The position numbers and the translations under genes are program-made. Positions 46,636-59,439 of a stretch of 64,000 nt of DNA are shown one piece after another (positions within the stretch are counted from its first letter, which is position 1; each line of letters begins with the position of its first letter). The notes beneath the pieces were generated by a model, which worked only from the letters and a program-made list of their open reading frames with translations, made no database searches and had not been told where the DNA came from. Location of the stretch: the NCBI RefSeq assembly GCF_002288925.2, contig NW_022098069.1, positions 78,752,424 to 78,816,423 of the forward strand, given 5' to 3'. The stretch comes from Delphinapterus leucas (taxonomy: Eukaryota > Chordata > Mammalia > Artiodactyla > Monodontidae).

Positions 46636-46950
46636 TAAAAAAATACAAAACAGAAATAGAGTTACAGATGTAGAAAACAAACTTATGGTTACCAGGCGGT
46701 AAGGTGGGGAGGGATAAATTGCAAGACCACGATGGACATTACACACTACCAAATATAAAATAGATAACTAATAAGGACCTACTGTGCAGCACAGGGAACT
46801 CTACTCAATACTCTATAATGACCTACATGGGAATAGAATCTAAAAAAGAGTGAATGTATGTATATGTATAACTGGTTCACTTTGTTGTACACCTGAAACT
46901 AACAAAACATTATAATCAACTATACTGCAATAAAAATTTAAAAAAATAAA
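46636..46950 (+). mobile_element. L1 3' UTR fragment
   Basis: 'aaacttatggttaccaggcg', 'ctactgtgcagcacagggaa', 'aacattataatcaactatac' and an A-rich tail. It belongs to the same 3' UTR type as the right arm at 40694-41066. Confidence 0.85.
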
Positions 46951-48894
46951 AAGTAAAAATAAAAACAAAATTCTCAACATATTACCAAAAATCTAAATCC
47001 CAAAATCCAGAGAGCTAGCATAACTTTTGTTATGCTAATTACTCTACTGTGGTAAACTACCTAAATGAGGTTTAAAAAAAAAATTTGTAAAATGCAGTAA
47101 CTTTTATTCCAATATCAATTAAATCGGTTGTACATATATTGAATAATTTCTGGCAAAATTGTTAAAAAACCATGTGATAAATTTATTATTGGGTAGAACC
47201 TTTCTTATTTTCTCATTCATGATACCAGTGCCCATATATTTATTACAATCACTAGTTAGCTGCTTACTCAAGTAATGATAATTTTACTCAAGATGATAAT
47301 TTTACATCATATAATTCTAATTTGACTCCCTTATCTAAATTAGAATTAAGGTATTCTTCATTTTGTTCATCTATTCTCTACTTAACAAGGTCAGATTAAA
47401 ACTAATGGAGCGAAAGATTATGTATATAAGAGAAACATACCATATGTCATAGGTTTCATACTGTACAAAATACATTAAAACATCAATTCAGTTTAACTTT
47501 GAAGGAGCCTTCTCCCTCCATCCTTATCAATGGATTATTATTAAATTGAAAATACTTAAATTATCTTTAATATTAAAAAAATTTGTATAGGATTTTCTGT
47601 ATGCAAAAATAAACACAAGGTAAATCTGGAGACATAATTTCTTAACTAGAAACTGAGCAAGAAATATTATAAAGCATTTTACTCAGTTAATTCCTGAAAA
47701 ATCTTATATTTTGCCAGACATCTTCATGAAAGTTGGTGTCTCTTGTTTTTACTTTTTATACTCTGTAACATTTCTTTACTCAGTTAATTGATTTGAAAAC
47801 CTTAATTTAACATACATGGTGAAGATTTTCTGACACAACTGTTTAAGATGTATTTTACTCTTCTGACTTGTGACCTATGATTTTTGAGAATTGGTTAATC
47901 CTAATTAACTCAACAGGTGAGATCCCATGTGGATGAACTCAGAGTGTAATTTATTTCATGTTCAGAAAAGGACATAAGCCATTAATTTGTGTGACATGTA
48001 AGCTAAACATTTTGCTATTTTCCACCTCACTAAATCTCAGACCAGCATTTCTCAGACTAATATTTTATACCAAAAAAGAAAAAAAAATAGCAGACTTTAG
48101 TCACAGCTTCTTCACTATTGACCTCTTTGTATTATCTAACATTATAAACATATCTCTAAAGATATCTAAATGTTATTGATTCTAGCACTTACTGATCTCT
48201 ACTTGTTTTTTGCTTCTGATTTAGAACTGGCTGTATATTATACTGTGTGACTAATTATTGAGTGCCCATTGATGAGCAAGGTGGTAGAGGAGACACAAAG
48301 TAACTAGCACTTGATCAGTAATATTTTGTTTGAATGAGTACATGCCAAGTAGCTTGGGTAAAGGAGCAATACCCCGTATGACATGGTGAATTCTGGTAAT
48401 GAGTTTTATTTTAGGTGGTGTGGAGATGTAGCTAAAAAGTAGACTAAGGATAAGTAGTAATTATTCTGTAATTGCTGATTGAGTATTATCCAAAATGAAA
48501 GGTTTTATGTAAAGTGTTACATTTTCAAATCTATCTTTGAGTTACCAGAACTAGGAAAAAATAGGATATTTTTAATCATAATAGGTTATTACATAATTTA
48601 GAGCTATTTATCTCATGAGGGTGTATGGGACAGCCACACAGACCTTTTCAAATATTCAGTTAAATATATGGTCATATGGAGTTTAAAGAACTAATTATAC
48701 CTGGAAAAAACAGATGTCTGAGCTATTTGCAGGGTAACATTTTAAACAAAGTAGAAAATTTTTCTAGAGATAACAATTTGGGTAAAAAATAGGAAGAAAT
48801 AGGGCAAACTGATAAAAGCATTAAAGAGAAAAAATTGGGAAACAGAAACAATGAAAAAGAGATGTATAGAGGTAAATATGGGGGAAAATCTATT
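46951..48894. other. Largely unassigned AT-rich DNA
   Basis: No recognised mobile element or gene. Open stretches (for example 47958-48179) are short and rich in Ile, Lys and Phe. Confidence 0.5.
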
Positions 48895-49356
48895 AGTGGC
48901 TGTGATAATTTTATATGTCAAGTTGGTTAGACTGCAGTGATCAATTGATTGGTCAAATCCAGTCTACATGTTGCTTGTATGGTATTTTTTAGAAGTGATT
49001 AACATTTATAATCACCAGACTTTGAATAAAGCAGATTACCCTCATTAGTATGTGTGGGCCTCATCCAATCAGTTGAAAGTCTTAAGAGTGAAGAATGAGT
49101 TTTCTTAAACTTTAGAAAAAGGAATTCTTCCTCAGTACTGCAACGTAGAATCCTCTGAGTTTCCAGCCTGGCTGACCTGCCCTTTGGATCTCAGGCTCAA
49201 GATTGCAACCTCAGCTCTTGCCTGAATATATAGCCTGCCAAACCACACTGTGTATTTCAGACTTGTCTGCCTCTAAGCGTGAACCACTTAAAGTAAATCT
49301 CTCTATAAGATAGATCTTTATTTATGTTTTTCCAGAGAATCTTGACTAATAACAGT
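48895..49356 (+). repeat. High-copy mammalian interspersed repeat, family not named
   Basis: 'gataattttatatgtcaagt', 'gtgggcctcatccaatcagt', 'cttaaagtaaatctctctat' and the end 'cagagaatcttgactaataa' match a familiar mammalian repeat that starts with 'taattttatgtgtcaact' and ends 'accctgactaata'. No coding capacity is seen, and I do not assert whether it is LTR or DNA type. Confidence 0.6.
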
Positions 49357-49632
49357 GGCTAATGATGTAGTATCAAGGGGAAAATAATGGCCAGCACATG
49401 GAATGCTGTACATAACCAAAAAGCAGAAAAATGGATAAAAAACTAATTATATTCTGAAATTGAGGTCAATTGTGACATTTAAAAGGGCACTTTTGCAGGA
49501 ACTGTAGCTAATAGAAATTATGTTTAAGTCTACAGAGAATTCACGAGACATGAGAAAGGGAATTCAAAACATAGAAAGCTCTTGGAAGAAATTTAGTAAT
49601 GAGATAAATGATAGAGATATAAGAGAAAATCA

Positions 49633-49920
49633 GGGCTTCCCTGTTGGCACAGTGGTTGAGAATCTGCCTGCCAATGCGGGGGACACGGGTTCGAGCCCTG
49701 GTCTGGGAATATCCCATATGCCGCAGAGCAACTAGGCCCATGAGCCACAACTACTGAGCCTGCGTGTCTGGAGCCTGTGCTCCGCAACAAGAGAGGCTGC
49801 GATAGTGAGAGGCCCGTGCACCGCGATGAAGAGTGGCCCCTGCTCGCCGCAACTAGAGAAAGCCCTCACACAGAAACGAAGACCCAACACAGCCCAAAAT
49901 TAATTAATTAATTAAAAAAA
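49633..49920 (+). mobile_element. CHR-type SINE, long form, with target-site duplication
   Basis: Head gggcttccctgttggcacag, long 3' half with 'gaaagccctcacacagaaac' and 'gaagacccaacacagccc', then an AATT/A tail. Flanks ataagagaaaatca (49619-49632) and ataagaaaatca (49921-49932) form the target duplication with a 2-base difference. Confidence 0.94.
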
Positions 49921-50159
49921 ATAAGAAAATCAAAAAGGAAGGGAATTTACTTTTTGTTTATTTTGAAAAACACTTGGAACACAGGAGGAGATACCAATAA
50001 AAGAAAGGAGATCAAGGACCTAAACTGAGAAAAGAAATTGATCCACAAAGAATCTAGAAAAAGAGAAGAGGGAATTGGATAGTGAGGACAGCTAGAATAC
50101 AAAAATCTGTATCAAAGAAACATATAGATATTATTAAAAGATGAACGGAGACATATTAA

Positions 50160-50520
50160 AAATTTAAGAATTTATTTGAGCAAAAATTGATTTCAATTGG
50201 TAAGCACCCTATCTAGAAGGTAGGGAGGAGCTCCCAGGAGCTATACAGGATGAAAAACTTACAGGCAAAAGAGAATGGAAGCAAGGAAGTCGTACTGGCA
50301 AAAATACAGATTGGTTATTAAAAGATTACTTTCACTTAAGGGATAATGGGGGTCTATCAGACAGATTACCTAACTAGTGCTGGGCAGGAGATTCCTGATT
50401 GACTGTTTTAAGATTCCATTTCTGGAAGAGCCCTGACTATAATTAAGTTAAATTTTGGTTTGTTGATGGGGAGCTTAGAATGAGTGACTACATTTTGGAC
50501 CTGTTGTCTTGTTTTTAAAT
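50160..50520. repeat. Possible ancient LTR-type repeat
   Basis: 'gaatttatttgagcaaaaat', 'caccctatctagaaggtagg', 'attgactgttttaagattcc' and 'tgactacattttggacctgt' sound like an old LTR-type interspersed repeat. The boundaries are not defined by any duplication and no viral coding sequence is present. Uncertain. Confidence 0.35.
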
Positions 50521-51906
50521 CAACACAAAGTTTTCATTATATATTAATAGTTTAATAAAAAAAAGTTTGCCTGTTATTCTGTTTGTGTAGAAAATAGACT
50601 GGAAAGAGAGATCTACAAATATTCATAATACTTAATTTTCTCTGGTTTATTTTAATTTCCTTAATTGTGCTTAATTGATATTTTCTAACATGACTACAAT
50701 GTTAAAAGTTACTAATAAATAATTAAATATAGGCTTGGGAACAAATAAGCGAAAGACAGGCTGGTGGAAAATGGGCACAAGATGAGAGTTACTATTTAGT
50801 TGGCTTGCTTGAATAATGGAGAATTACCACATGATAGTGAATGGTGAGAAATATAGGATGAAAGCTATAAAATTTCAGCTTCTAAGAAACAGGTTTTTTT
50901 AAAGGAAGTCTTCATGAACTGTGACATTTCACATAATCTATTCAGGAGGGGAAGATGTAGATAAACAGAAACAAGTTTCTCCAAGAGGAATATTGTAAGG
51001 CCAAAAGTGACATGAAGTAGCAGCACAAAAGTGCATGAGACCATTCTGTAATCAGTATTAGCTGCCTGTATTTTTTCACTGCATTTTATTTTGTTATGAA
51101 TTTTCCATGTGCCACTGAATATTGCTCAGAAAAACATATATTTCAAGCAGACAGCATGGTAAAAAGTGAACATGCAAACAAACCTCTGATATCCACAGTT
51201 CAACCCCAAAAGCTCTTTCAGTCATGCACTAAATAGTATTTAACTGTGTATAGTCATCTTAACTAATTTTATAAGGCAGTAACAATTCTTATTAATACTA
51301 CTGTTAAAACTCATGCAAAAGAATAAAACATCGGCACTGTTAAGCAAGGAAAACACATTTTGGCAAGAATCAAGGAATGTCTTTTCATCTAATATTACTT
51401 ATGACACTATCTTATAGAATAACATTCTTGGCCTAATTAAAAAGATTAAATCATTGTGTGTGAGTTATATAAATTGAGCTTGTTTTACTTAATATGAAAT
51501 GGAAGGAATAGTGAAAGGAGAAAACTGTATGTTTCTGTAAAATTTCATTTTCTCAGAATTGTAAAATAATGTCTCTCTGCTATGAGACTACTCTCATGGT
51601 AATATTACAATTTAATTTGTTACTGAAATACATAAAACATAAGAGATAGTGGAAATAACTTTGTCCTTCCTTTTTGTAACTGGTCTTGTTCAATTTCTAC
51701 TGCAAAATCATTTCTGATCTTTGTCATTGAATTATCTACAGAAACATCATCAGAGTCAAACATCTCTTTTCCCCTTATAATTTCTATATCTTTCTCAATA
51801 TTATTTTTAGTTATTTTTTAAATTATACCTCAAGTAATAAAAATGGTCTACATAACAACTGCAAATATTGAAGTTAAGAAATAAGGCAATATATTTGTCA
51901 TTTAGT
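50521..51906. other. Unassigned AT-rich DNA
   Basis: No gene or repeat recognised on either strand. It ends at the target-site duplication of the full-length L1. Confidence 0.5.
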
Positions 51907-51991
51907 AAGATGTATTTTTTAAAAAATCTTTATTGGAGTATAATTGCTTTACAATAGTGTGTTCGTTTCTGCTATATAAAAAAGTGAGTCA

Positions 51992-52195
51992 GGGCTCCCC
52001 TGGTGGCGCAGTGGTTGAGAGTCCACCTGCCGATGCAGGGGATATGGGTTCGTGCCCCGGTCCAGGAAGATCCCACATGCCGCGGAGTGGCTGGGCCTGT
52101 GAGCCGTGGCCACTGAGCCTGCGCATCCGGAGCCTGTGCTCCACAACAGGAGAGGCCAAAACAGTGAGAGGCCCACACACCGCAAAAAAAAAAAA
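51992..52195 (+). mobile_element. CHR-type SINE, short form, inside the L1 3' UTR
   Basis: Head gggctcccctggtggcgcag, ending 'cacaccgc' plus A tail. The L1 3' UTR sequence aaaaaagtgagtca (51978-51991) is repeated as aaaagttagtca after the tail (about 52195-52206), which is the target duplication. It therefore landed after the L1 and in the opposite orientation. Confidence 0.95.
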
Positions 52196-52499
52196 AAAAG
52201 TTAGTCAGCTATACATATACATATATCCCCATACCCCCTCCCTCTTGTGTCTCCCTCCCACCCTCCCTATCCCACACCTCTAGGTGGCCACAAAGCACCG
52301 AGCTGATCTCCCTGTGCTATGCAGCTGCTTCCCACTACCTATTTTACATTTGGTAGAGAATATATGTCCATGCCAGTCTCTCACTTCATCCCAGCTTACC
52401 CTTCCCCCTCCCCATGTCCACAAGTCCATTCTCTACATCTGCATCTTTATTCCTGTCCTGCCCCTAGGTTCTTCAGAATCATTTTGTTTTTTTCAAATT

Positions 52500-55400
52500 C
52501 CATATATATATGTTAGTATACGGTATTTGTTTTTTATCTTTCTGACTTACTCTAGGACCATCCACCCCACTACAAATAACTCAATTTCATTTCTTTTTAT
52601 GGCTGAGTAATATTCCATTGTATATATGTGCCACATCTTCTTTATCCATTCATCTGTCAATGGACACTTAGGTTTCTTCCATGTCCTGGCTATTGTAAAT
52701 AGAGATGCAGTGAACATTGTGGTACATGACTCTTTTTGAATTACGGTTTTCTCAGGTTATATGTCCAGTAGTGGGATTGCTGGGTCATATGATAGTTCTA
52801 TTTTTAGTTTTTTAAGGAACCTCCATACTTTCTCCATAGTGGCTGTATCAATTTACATTCCCACCAACAGTGCAGGAGGGTTCCCTTTTCTCCACACCCT
52901 CTCCAGCATTTACTGTTTGTAGATTTTTTGATGATAGCCATTTTAACCGGTGTGAGGTGATACCTCATTGTAGTTTTGATTTGCATTTCTCTAATGATTA
53001 ATGATGTTGAGCATCCTTTCATGTGTTTGTTGGCAATCTGTATATCTTTTGGAGAAATGTCTATTTAGGTCTTCTGCCCATTTTTGGATTGGGTGTTTGT
53101 ATTTTTGATATTGAGCTGCATGAGCTGCTTGTATACTTTGGAGATTAATCCTTTGTCAGTTGCTTCATTTGAAAATATTTCTCCTATTCTGAGGGTTGTC
53201 TTTTCATCATGTTTATGTTTTCCTTTTCTGTGCAAAAGCTTTGAAGTTTCATTAGGTCCCAGTTATTTATTTTTGTTTTTATTTTCATTTGTCGAAGAGG
53301 TGGGTCAAGAAGGATCTTGCTGTGATTTATGCCATAGACTGTTCTGCCTATGTTTTCCTCTAATAGTTTATAGTGTCTGGCCTTACATTTAGAGCTTTAA
53401 TCCATTGTGAGTTTATTTTTTTATATGGTGTTATGGAGTGTCCTAATTGCATTCTTTTACATGTAGCTGTCTAGTTTGCCCAGCACCACTTATTGAAGAG
53501 GCAGCCTCTTCTCCATTGTATATTCTTGCCTCCTTTATCAAAGATGAGGTGACCATATGTGCGTGGGTTTATCTCTGGGCTTTTGACTCTGTTCCATTCA
53601 TCTATATTTCTGTTTTTGTGCCAGTACCATACTGTCTTGATTACTGTAGCTTTGTAGTATAGTCTGAAGCCAGGGAGTCTGATTCCTCCAGCTCCGTTTT
53701 TCTTTCTCAAGATTGCTTTGGCTATTTGGGGTCTTTTGTGTTTCCATATGAATTGTGAAATTTTTTTGTTCTAGTTCTGTGAAGAATGCCATTGGTAGTT
53801 TGATAGGGATTGCACTGAATCTGTAGTTGCTTTGGGTAGTAAAATCATTCTCACAATGTTGATTCTTCCAATCCAAGAACATGGTATATCTCTCCATCTG
53901 TTTCTGTCATCTTTAGTTTCTTTCATCAGTGTCTTATAGTTTCTTGCATACAGGTCTTTTGTCTCCTTAGGTAGATTTATTCCTAAGTATTTTATTCTTT
54001 TTGTTGCAGTGGTAAATGGGAGTGTCCTTAATTTCTCTTTCAGATATTTCATCATTAGTGTGTAGGAATGCAAGAGATTTCTGTGTATTAATTTTATATC
54101 TTTCTACTTTACCAAATTCATTGATTAGCTTTAGTAGATTTCTGGTAGCATCTTTAGGATTCTCTATGTATAGTATCATGTCATCTGCAAACAGTGATGG
54201 TTTTACTTCTTCTTTTCCAAGTTGGATTCCTTTTATTTCTTTTTATTCTCTGATTGCTTTCGCTAAAAATTCCAAAACTATGTTGAATAATAGTGGTGAG
54301 AATGGGCTACCTTGTCTTGTTCCTGATGTTGGTGGAAATGGTTTCAGTTTTTCACCATTGAGAATGATGTTGGCTTTGGGTTTGTCATATATAGCCTTTA
54401 TTCAGTTGAAGTAAGTTCCCTTTATGCCTACTTTCTGGAGAGTTTTTATCATAAATGGGTGTTGAATTTTGTCAGTAGCTTTTATGCATCTGTTGAGGTG
54501 ATCATATGGTTTTAATCTTTCAGTCTGTTAATATGGTGTATCACATTGATGGATTCGCATATATTGAAGAATCCTTGGATTCCTGGGATAAACCCCACTT
54601 GATCATGGTGTATGATCCTTTTAATGTGCTATTGCATTCAGTTTGCTCCTATTTTGTTGAGGTTTTTATCATCTATGTTCATCAGTGATGTTGACCTGTA
54701 GTTTTTGTGTGTGTGTGTGACGTCTTTGTGTGGTTTTGGTATCAGGGTGACGGTGGCCTCGTAGAATGCGTTTCAGAGCATTCTTCCTCTGCTTTATTTT
54801 CGAAGAGTTTGAAAAGCATAAGTGTTAGCTCTTCTCTAAATGTTTGATAGAATCAACCTGTGGATCCATCTGGTGCTGGGTTTTTGTTTGTTGGAAGATT
54901 TTAATCACAGTTTGAATTTAATTACTTGTGACTGGTCTGTTTATATTTTCTATTTCTTCATGGTTCAGTCTCAGAAGGTTGTGCTTTTCTAAGAATTTGT
55001 GCATTTCTCCCAGGTTTTCCATTTTATTGGCATACAGTTGCTTGTAGTAATCTCTCATTATCATTTTATTTCTGCAGTGTCAGTTGTTACTTCTCCTTTT
55101 TCATTTCTAATTCTATTGATTTGAGTCTTTTCCCTTATTTTCTTGATGAGTCTGGCTAATGGTTTATCAATTTTGTTTATCTTCTCAAAGAACCAGCTTT
55201 TAGTTTTATTGATCTTTGCTATCGTTTCCTTCATTTCTTTTTCATTTATTTCTGATCTGATCTTTATGATTTCTTTCCTTCTGCTAACTTTGTGGTTTTT
55301 TTGTTCTTCTTTCTGTAATTGCTTTAGGTGCAAAGTTAAGTTGTTTATTCGAGATGTTTCCTGTTTCTTAATGTAGGATTGTATTGCTATAAACTTCCCT

Positions 55401-56280
55401 CTTAGAACTGCTTTTGCTGCATCCCATAGGTTTTGGTCGTCGTGTCTCCATTGTTATTTGTTTCTAAGTATTTTTTGATTTCCTCTTTGATTTCTTCAGT
55501 GATCTCTTGATTATTTAGTAGTGTATTGTTTAGCCTCCATGTGTTTTTATTTTTTACAGATATTTTGCTGTAATTGATATCTAGTCTCATAGCGCTGCTG
55601 TCGGAAAAGATACTCGATATGATTTCAATTTTCTTCAATTTTCCAAGGCTTGATTTGTGACCCAAGATATGGTCTATCCTGGAGAATATTCCATGAGCAC
55701 TTGAGAAGAATGAGTATTCTGTTATTTTTGGATGGAATGTCCTATAAATATCAATTAAGTGCATCTTGTTTAATGTATCATTTAAAGCTTGTGTTCCCTT
55801 ATTCATTTTCATTTTGGATGATCTGTCCATTGGTGAAAGTGGGGTGTTAAAGTCCCCTACTATGATTGTGTTACTGTTGATTTCCCCTTTTATGGCTGTT
55901 AGTATTTGCCTTATGTATTGAGGTGCTCCTATGTTGGGTGCGTAAATATTTACAATTGTTATATCTTCTTCTTGGATTGATCCCTTGATCATTATGTAGT
56001 GTCTTTCTTTGTCCCTTGTAATAGCCTTTATTTTAAAGTCTATTTTGTGTGATATGAGAATTGCTACTCCAGCTTTCTTTTGATTTCCATTTGCATGGAA
56101 TATCTTTTTCCATCCCCTCACTTTCAGTCTGTATGTGTCCCTGGGTCTGAAATGAGTCTCTTGTAGACAGCATATATATGGGTCTTGTTTTTGTACCCAT
56201 TCAGCCACTCTATGTCTTTTGTTAGAGCATCTAATCCATTTACATTTAAGGTAATTTTCGAAATGTATGTTCCTATTATC
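52500..56280 (-). pseudogene. L1 ORF2, broken
   Basis: Endonuclease (55402-56208, one open block): QDPYICCLQETHF, ITIVNIYAPN, VGDFNTPLSPMDRSSKM and FSRIDHILGHK, so the visible catalytic Glu, Asp, Asn, Asp and His are present. Linker 55061-55333: [25 protein letters not shown] at about 54176-54190, followed by [15 protein letters not shown]; the finger and palm stretch 54200-55060 is split by several frameshifts. C-terminus: [18 protein letters not shown] in 52804-53022. There is a frameshift at the N-terminus near 56215 and many more through the RT, so it makes no full protein. Confidence 0.9.
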
Positions 56281-56361
56281 ATTTTCTTAATTGTTTGGGG
56301 TTTGTTATTGTATGTCTTTTCCTTCTCTTGTGTTTCCTGCCTAGAGAAGTTCCTTTAGCAT

Positions 56362-57229
56362 TTATTTTACAGCTGGTTTGGTGGTACTGAATTCTCTTAG
56401 CTTTTGCTTGTATGTAAAGGTTTTATTTGCTCCGTCGAATCTGAATGAGATCCTTGCTGGGTAGAGTAATCTTGGTTGTAGGCTTTTCCCTTTCACCACT
56501 TTAAATATGTCCTGCCACTCCCTTCTGGCTTGCAGAGTTCCTGCTGAACGATCAGCTGTTAACTTTATGGGGATTCCTTTGTATGTTATTTGTTGTTTTT
56601 CCCTTGCTGCTTTTAATATTTTTCCTTTGTAGTTAATTTTTGATAGATTGATTAATATGTGTCTTGGCATGTTTCTCCTTGGATTTATCCTGTATGGGAC
56701 TCTGTGCACTTCCTGGACTTGACTATTTCCTTTCCCATATTAGGGAAGTTTTCAACTATAATCTCTTCAAATATTTTCTCATTCCCTTTCTTTTTCTCTT
56801 CTTCTTCTGGGACCCCTATAATTCGAATGTTGGTGTATTTAATGTTGTCCCAGAGGTCTCTGAGACTGTCCTCAATTCTTTTCATTCTTTTTTCTTTGTT
56901 CTGCTCTGCAGCAGTTATTTCCACTATTTTATCTTCCAGGTCACTTCTCCATTCTTCTGCCTCAGTTATTCTGCTCTTGATTCCTTCTAGAGAATTTTTA
57001 ATTTCATTTATTGTGCTGTTCATCACTGTTTGTTTACTCTTTAGTCCTTCTAGGTCTTTTTAAACATTTCTTGTATTTTTTCCATTCTACTTCCGAGTTT
57101 TTGGATAATCTTTACTATCATTACTCTGAATTCTTTTTCAGGTAGACTGCCTATTTCCTCTTCATTTGTTTGGTTTGGTGGGTTTTTACCTTGCTCCTTC
57201 ATCTGCTGTGTATTTCTCTGTCTTCTCAT
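56362..57229 (-). pseudogene. L1 ORF1, broken
   Basis: The ATG at 57229 starts MRRQRNTQQMKEQGKNPPNQ, then a stop near 57060. The coiled-coil part is in 56685-57026 (INEIKNSLEGIKSRITEAEE), followed by the RRM-type segment (YTNIRIIGVPEEEEKKK). After a frameshift near 56705 comes the C-terminal domain in 56362-56709 (NPRRNMPRHILINLSK, TYKGIPIKLTADRSAGT, QARREWQDIFKV, LLYPARISFRFDG). In active L1 this protein forms trimers that coat the L1 RNA. All domains are present, but in at least three frames. Confidence 0.88.
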
Positions 57230-57892
57230 TTTGCTTAACTTACTGTATTTGGAATCTCCTTTTCACAAGTTAGAGGTTCGTAGTTCCTGTTGTTTTTGTG
57301 GTCTGTCCCCAGTGGGTAAGGTTCATTCAGAGGGTTGTGTAGGCTTCCTGGTGGAGGGGACTGGTGCCTGTGTTCTGGTGGATGAGGCTGGATCTTGTCT
57401 TTCTGATGGGAAGGACCACTTCCGGTGGTGCGTTTTGGGGTGTCTGTGAACTTATTATGATTTTAGGCAGCCTCTCTGCTAATGGGTGGGGTTGTGTTCC
57501 TGTCTTGCTAGTTGTTTGGCATTGAGTATCCAGCACTGGAGCTTGCTGGTCGTTGAGTGGAGCTGGGTCTTAGCATTGAGATGGATCTCTCTGAGAGAGC
57601 TCTCGCTGATTGATATTACACGGGGCTGGGAGGTCTCTGGTGGAGCAATGTCTGAACTCGGCTCTCCCACCTCAGAGGCTCAGGCCTGACACCTGGCCAG
57701 AACACCTAGACACTTTCAGCCACATAGCCAGGTACGTGGGGATTTTCTTGCATTTTGGGAAGTCTGAGGTCTTCTGCCAGCATTCAATAGGTGTTTTGTA
57801 GGAGCTGTTCCACATGTAGTTGTATTTCTGATGTATTTTTGAGGAGGAAGGTGATCTCCACGTCTTACTCCCCTGCCATCTTGAAGGTCCTC
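57230..57892 (-). promoter_or_regulatory. L1 5' UTR (internal promoter region)
   Basis: About 660 bases from the L1 terminus to the ORF1 ATG. L1 5' UTRs carry an internal pol II promoter at their start. The first 165 bases (57728-57892) match the L1 5' end at 24003-24154, then the two diverge completely. Here the rest reads, in L1 orientation, through 'tgtctaggtgttctggccag' and 'cttacccactggggacagac', ending at 'aagcaaaatgagaag'. Activity cannot be judged from sequence. Confidence 0.75.
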
Positions 57893-57911
57893 TTCAAGAT
57901 GTACTTTTAAA

Positions 57912-59439
57912 ATGATCCATTCCTACTAGTAGGATAAAATACAAAGTGTGCGTGTTTCTAAATGTTTTATTTAAAAATGTAAAATATTAGAATTCAATAT
58001 ATTTAGTCATATGTTTGTGTCACAAAGGCAGCAGCATGAGAATAGGATGATCAGTGATCCATCTTTTGTTTCTCTTATCTTTTCCATATAATATATTTCA
58101 GTAAATTGCTTAGTCTTAAAAATCTATCTCACACACACACACACACACACAGATACCAGCTTTTTAAAATTTAGTGTATATTTGAAATATTGACATATAT
58201 AGTGCTTATTTTTCCTGTCAATCTTCATTTTTATATCTGGGTAAAGTAGTATCTGAAAGTATTGTAACACACTTTTAAATGATTCCACTTTCGTCTTCAG
58301 GGACTTTATAATCCTTAATATATTCTTGGAATTCCTTGACACTCAGTTTTAAGCCTGCTGTGTTTATATAAAATAAGATTAACTTTTATATGTTAAAAAA
58401 CTCTTAATATGCCATGAGTACTGACAGAATTTACCAATTTGATTAACAATGTAAGTTTGATATTATTTACATGTGTTCAATCAATTTTGTGTTGATAGAA
58501 CATATAACAAAAATAAATTTCCATATTTATAGATGGAGCACAAGACTGAACTATAGACAGGAGCAAGGGCTAGGACCAACTGTGCCACGAGACAGGGCTA
58601 ATATTAAAAGTTCTCAGAGATGAGCTAAAAAGATCCTGGGATTCAAGAGAAAGCAGCATGAGAGAGGTCTATTTTCTATTTTGTTTGTTTTATGTTTGTT
58701 GATAGTGGAGAAACTAAATGCTGAATACACCTATTAAGTCCAATGATGAGTTTCTTCTAAAGGACAGAAAGGAAGCCTTTAATGTGAAGATATTTGATCA
58801 GCAATAAATGGGTCCTAATAGAAGATTAGGTGAGATTAATTTACCAGTAAGTCCAGGAAAATTGTGGAGGGGAAACGTAGGAAAGGAAGTTTTGCAGGTT
58901 CTGATAAGAGTCACTGATTACAGTAGTCTTTGGGTTAAGATCTTTAATATAATGGTACATCCCAGGTCTCAAGGACTATCAATATGTATGTTTGGCATAT
59001 GGTGTCTACCTATATCATTAGAAAAGCTAATCTCATGTAACATCAATGTAAAACGATAAATAAGTATAATTCTTAATCAGGGTATCCCTGGATGAAAGTG
59101 GGTCTGCAACATTATATATCAATGACTTAGCTCAAAGATCATAACATCTGTGGAGACTTTCCAGATTTCTCCGAGCCAGAAACATTCATTCCTCTGTTCA
59201 AACAGTCATGTATGTTATCATGGTCTGAGTGTACAAATATGGATTTATTATTTGATTAAGATTTCTATATGTGTTGGTTAGCAATCCCAGGAGCTTCCTT
59301 AGTAGAATTGGCCCCTGTACACAGAGAGTAGGGAGAGACCCAAGAAGGAGGCAGACCACTACTGATTGGTAGGAGGCAGGTTGAATAAGCTAGAAAACTT
59401 ACCCATATATATGCTATCTTCAGTATATGGTGCTTCATA
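57912..59439. other. AT-rich DNA, mostly unassigned
   Basis: Contains a CA microsatellite at 58129-58151 (eleven units). Nothing else is recognised; 59280-59430 is more GC-rich and may belong with similar sequence at 59715-60010. Confidence 0.5.
58129..58151. repeat. (CA)n microsatellite
   Basis: About eleven uninterrupted CA units between 'ctat' and 'gatacc'. Likely length-variable. Confidence 0.9.

Larger units (their letters stand above)
51918..57892 (-). mobile_element. Full-length but inactive LINE-1
   Basis: All L1 parts are present in order from right to left: the 5' terminus gaggaccttcaagatggcag at 57892, 5' UTR, ORF1 (57229 to 56362), ORF2 (about 56280 to 52500) and 3' UTR ending near 51918. 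The flanks aagatgtattttttaaaa (51907-51924) and aagatgtacttttaaaa (57895-57911) form the target-site duplication, so both ends are true insertion ends. Removing the CHR SINE at 51992-52195, the length is about 5.8 kb. ORF1 and ORF2 both carry frameshifts and stops. Confidence 0.93.

Noticed and set aside
56659..57063. Plus-strand hydrophobic open frame of about 134 codons
   Set aside because: Antisense of L1 ORF1 (coiled-coil segment), which explains the Phe/Ser/Leu bias.
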